A stretch of 14,212 nt of DNA. Origin: an archaeon. Lineage in GTDB: Archaea > Nanobdellota > Nanobdellia > Pacearchaeales > GW2011-AR1. Below, piece by piece: positions 11,810-14,212 of the stretch. Position numbers and translations under genes: made by a program. The DNA lies in NCBI GenBank assembly GCA_030638105.1, contig DAOWFF010000036.1:1-14212 (forward strand), given 5' to 3'. Position 1 is the stretch's first letter. Every line of letters starts with the position of its first letter. The notes beneath the pieces were generated by a model, which worked only from the letters and a program-made list of their open reading frames with translations, was not told the DNA's origin and did not search any database.

Positions 11810-13627
11810 TTAAATTTGTTTTTCTCCCAGACCCTTTTCATTCTCTGTTTTTTTAAATATCCCAAAAAGTTTCCCCAACGGAATCTCAAACATACCCGTC
11901 CGTTTCCCAACATATTTTCTCATGACATATTTTATTTGTTCTGAGTTCCAGCCGACTTTTTTCAATTTGACAAGAATGTCTTTATTTTTCAGCCCTCTTT
12001 TTTTCGTGTTATCAATATATGTAAGTAAATTGTATAAATTATTTCTGTTCTTAAACAAATAATTTTCATATCTTCTTTTATACCATTCCTGCAAAATTAT
12101 GTATGTAACAAAACCAATAATTATTAACAGGGAAATAATCAAAATAAAAAAAACCCATTTGCGTTCCTGTTCCCCATTTTCATCTTCATCAACATCATAG
12201 CCAGAGATTGATAATTTATTTATTCCTGGAGAAATAAAAATAGGAAGCTCAGAAAAACTGATTTCTTCTGTTGTTGAAAAAACAATTGTTTTGCTTTCTG
12301 ATAAATCAGTGTAAAAATATCCGAATTTTTCATCTAATAAATTGTCTTTAAATTTCAGTCCTTCAATATCATAAAAAATAAAATAAGCGTTATCAGAGTC
12401 GGCTTTTTTTGTCAACTCAATTTCAAAAACACTCACAGCTGGTTTTGTTTCGTCAGAATATGTTGCAGATATTTCTTTAAAACTAATTTTTATTTCTATG
12501 TTTTCCTGATTCCACGCAAGAACAGAATTAGCATATTTGTCCTCGTCGTCAAAGTCATATTCTTCGCCAGTAATTGATGTTAAAATATCTAAATCAATGT
12601 CTCGTTCGCTTGGATAAAATGAAAGTGAATCCGCGACTTTGCTCGTTGTAATCTTTTCAGGAATTTGTAAGCCCAACAACCGAGCCATAATTTTCCCATA
12701 TTCTGCTTCAGAAGTAGTGCTCGTGTAATTTTTTTGAATTTCGTTTAATGTTGAATTAAGAAAATTAATATTCAGTGCAGAATTTAAACTGCTCTGGTAA
12801 AACAAATCAAAATTTTTAATCTGTGTCTGCACGTGATTTAAATTATTTAACCTTTTTTCTATTGAAGAATTTATTGCATTCTTCGGGGAACTCACCGTAA
12901 TATTAAAATTTTTAGAAAATTCATTTTGGTTTGAATCTGTTATTTTTATTTTTAAAATATATTGCCCTGTTGAATTGTAAGTATGACTCGCCTTGTTTGT
13001 TGTCGTTGTTTTATTTTTCTGGTCGCCAAAATCCCAAAAATATTTTGTTATATTTCTGGAAGAATTAATAACAACTCTGAATTCTGTTGGATATGCAGAG
13101 ATTGTTATTGTAGGGGTTAGGGAAGTTATTATTGAGGAGGACTCAGTTTGAGAACCAACACATTCAGCAACATCCCAATCATCAGTTGAAAAATTTCCTT
13201 GTTTCCATCGTTGCAACATTGCAATTAAGTTTTCTGTATTGAACTTACAAATTTTTTCTAAACCTACTATTTCTTGTGCACTCTCATTAATGATTTGTTT
13301 TTGTTGATTTATATTTTCTTGAGTAAGATTAGCGTCCAACAATTCTTGCACAGATTCATTACTAAATTCAGCAGAATTACTTTCTGTTTTTTGATAATAG
13401 ACACATTTAGTTTCTTGAATCCCCTTCAATTCCATAAGTGTTGTGGAAGTAAAAATAATTCCTTCTAGATTATTGTTGGAAGTATAATTAACATTAGCCA
13501 AACTGCAATTCAGCGACGCGTTGATAAAACAATCAAAGTCAGTTCCGCAGTCAGCGACGCTGTTTGCACTAATAAAACTAAAACTCAAAATTACAAATCC
13601 AAGCATTACAAAATATTTTATTTTCAT
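11810..13627 (-). CDS. Membrane-anchored surface protein with PKD domain, large ectodomain
   Basis: A 605-residue protein with a signal peptide (1-21, ending SFISANS), a large ectodomain, one transmembrane helix (about 491-515, WVFFILIISLLIIIGFVTYI) and a basic cytoplasmic tail of about 90 residues. A PKD-like beta domain lies at about 175-246, with YFWDFGD (197-202) and SHTYNSTGQYILKIKI. More than ten N-x-S/T sequons (for example NAS 36, NLT 100, NFS 145, NIT 192) suggest N-glycosylation. The early ectodomain has paired cysteines; a helical stretch follows PKD and another beta-rich region (about 370-480) precedes the helix. The tail contains LLTYIDNTKKRGLKNKDILVK and KKVGWNSEQIKYVM, a short helical module of the kind seen in other DPANN membrane proteins. 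It starts seven bases after the preceding gene ends, so the two share an operon. A surface layer or adhesion role is likely; the ligand is unknown. Confidence 0.85.
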   Translation of the reverse strand: MKIKYFVMLGFVILSFSFISANSVADCGTDFDCFINASLNCSLANVNYTSNNNLEGIIFTSTTLMELKGIQETKCVYYQKTESNSAEFSNESVQELLDANLTQENINQQKQIINESAQEIVGLEKICKFNTENLIAMLQRWKQGNFSTDDWDVAECVGSQTESSSIITSLTPTITISAYPTEFRVVINSSRNITKYFWDFGDQKNKTTTTNKASHTYNSTGQYILKIKITDSNQNEFSKNFNITVSSPKNAINSSIEKRLNNLNHVQTQIKNFDLFYQSSLNSALNINFLNSTLNEIQKNYTSTTSEAEYGKIMARLLGLQIPEKITTSKVADSLSFYPSERDIDLDILTSITGEEYDFDDEDKYANSVLAWNQENIEIKISFKEISATYSDETKPAVSVFEIELTKKADSDNAYFIFYDIEGLKFKDNLLDEKFGYFYTDLSESKTIVFSTTEEISFSELPIFISPGINKLSISGYDVDEDENGEQERKWVFFILIISLLIIIGFVTYIILQEWYKRRYENYLFKNRNNLYNLLTYIDNTKKRGLKNKDILVKLKKVGWNSEQIKYVMRKYVGKRTGMFEIPLGKLFGIFKKTENEKGLGEKQI

Positions 13628-13634
13628 CTCTTTT

Positions 13635-14212
13635 TTATTTCAATTTATTTTTACTATCTTTAAATATTAAAAATCCGTAAATAAAACTAATTAATAAAAG
13701 CGTAACAACAAAACCATAAATCCCGAAAAATCCGAGCTGAACTGCTGCAGGGCAGGGAATTCTCGGGCTTGTTCCCTCAAAACATTTTGCAGATTCTGTT
13801 TTTTCAGCTTCTTCATCATAAGGGTCATAACGATATTTTTTAGTACCAAGAATATTAGTTTCTATGCACTCATCCTTTTCATGTTTTATTGGGCATCCAT
13901 CTTTAAAATATTTATTATCTTCATCCCACTCCCATTCTGCAGTCCAGGAATAAGTCATCCACCCGTCATCTTCACAAGGGTCAAAAATTGATTCATCATA
14001 ATAACAAGTTCCTATTTCTGGAAGAGCGTCGCCATCTGGGAGAGTAAAACTTGGATCTGGAGTTGGATCTATTGGAGGAGCGAGTCCCCCAGGAGGACAA
14101 CCATCCCCTCCGAGATCAACACATTCAAAACTTGAATCTAAGAATCCTGGACATCCATCAGAAGTAGTACAATAGTCTCCTGGTTTATTTCCTGAAGCTG
14201 TTGAAGGACAAC
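13635..14212 (-). CDS. Cys/Pro/Gly/Asp-rich surface protein with C-terminal anchor, N-terminally truncated by the window
   Basis: The minus-strand frame is open to the right edge with no stop, so the Met at 13958 is internal and the gene begins outside. The visible 192 residues (numbered from the right-edge end) are extracellular-like: CPSTASGNKPGDYCTTSDG, CPGFLDSSFECVDLGGDGCP, a proline-rich PPIDPTPDPSFTLPDGD spacer, then CYYDESISDFDPCEDDGW and an acidic, Trp-rich region. One hydrophobic helix (about 159-184, LGFFGIYGFVVTLLLISFIY) and a short basic tail (KDSKNKLK) end the protein, the layout of a C-terminally anchored surface protein. The short Cys/Asp/Gly units resemble DG-rich, calcium- or disulfide-stabilised repeats, but no named family is certain. 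It is followed seven bases later by the PKD surface protein, on the same strand. Confidence 0.72.
   Translation of the reverse strand, partial: CPSTASGNKPGDYCTTSDGCPGFLDSSFECVDLGGDGCPPGGLAPPIDPTPDPSFTLPDGDALPEIGTCYYDESIFDPCEDDGWMTYSWTAEWEWDEDNKYFKDGCPIKHEKDECIETNILGTKKYRYDPYDEEAEKTESAKCFEGTSPRIPCPAAVQLGFFGIYGFVVTLLLISFIYGFLIFKDSKNKLK

Noticed and set aside
13274..13468. Plus-strand ORF inside the PKD surface-protein gene
   Set aside because: Antisense shadow; the minus-strand frame carries a signal peptide and sequons.

Overview
The window reads as chromosomal DNA of an AT-rich archaeon, most likely a DPANN-type (Woesearchaeota/Pacearchaeota-like) lineage; that placement is an inference from gene content and style. 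Archaeal markers are a proteasome beta subunit, aCPSF1/FttA (KH plus beta-CASP nuclease), a class I archaeal CCA-adding enzyme, a TrmB-family regulator, and a GTPase / DUF2073 / Zn-ribbon neighbourhood. Several genes have a TATA-like box about 23-27 bases before the start codon, the spacing of leaderless archaeal mRNAs. No bacterial-type promoters, tRNA, rRNA, CRISPR or transposase genes were found.

Layout. 1-926 (+): C-terminal part of a Rad50-like ATPase, cut by the left edge. 1009-1674 (+): proteasome beta subunit. 1675-1904: a leader holding two tiny stop-to-start ORFs and copy A of a repeated hairpin element, directly before aCPSF1 (1905-3788). 3824-4585 (+): Cys-rich surface protein. 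4586-4843: a 258-base gap holding a promoter, copy B of the same hairpin element, a doubtful small ORF and a Shine-Dalgarno site. 4844-5809 (+): presenilin-like membrane aspartyl protease. 5877-7963 (+): a three-gene stop-to-start operon (unknown 105-aa protein, TrmB-like regulator, lipoprotein metallophosphoesterase). 7960-9246 (-): CCA-adding enzyme, convergent with that operon and divergent from rubrerythrin (9337-9912, +). 9909-11761 (-): Zn-ribbon protein, DUF2073-like protein, small membrane protein and Era-like GTPase. 11810-14212 (-): two membrane-anchored surface proteins, the upstream one cut by the right edge.

How the genes fit together. Much of the window is information processing and quality control: DNA repair, protein degradation, transcription termination/RNA processing, tRNA 3'-end completion, an origin-associated-type cluster and intramembrane proteolysis. 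Cell-surface genes and one peroxide-defence gene lie among them.

The most unusual signal is non-genic. The leaders of aCPSF1 and of the presenilin-like protease share an imperfect repeat: 50 of 63 aligned bases are identical, with one 18-base insertion in copy B. It can fold into a stem-loop with an invariant GGATTGCAA loop and one compensatory base-pair change. A new structured leader RNA, an interspersed repeat, or a decayed small-protein gene are all possible.
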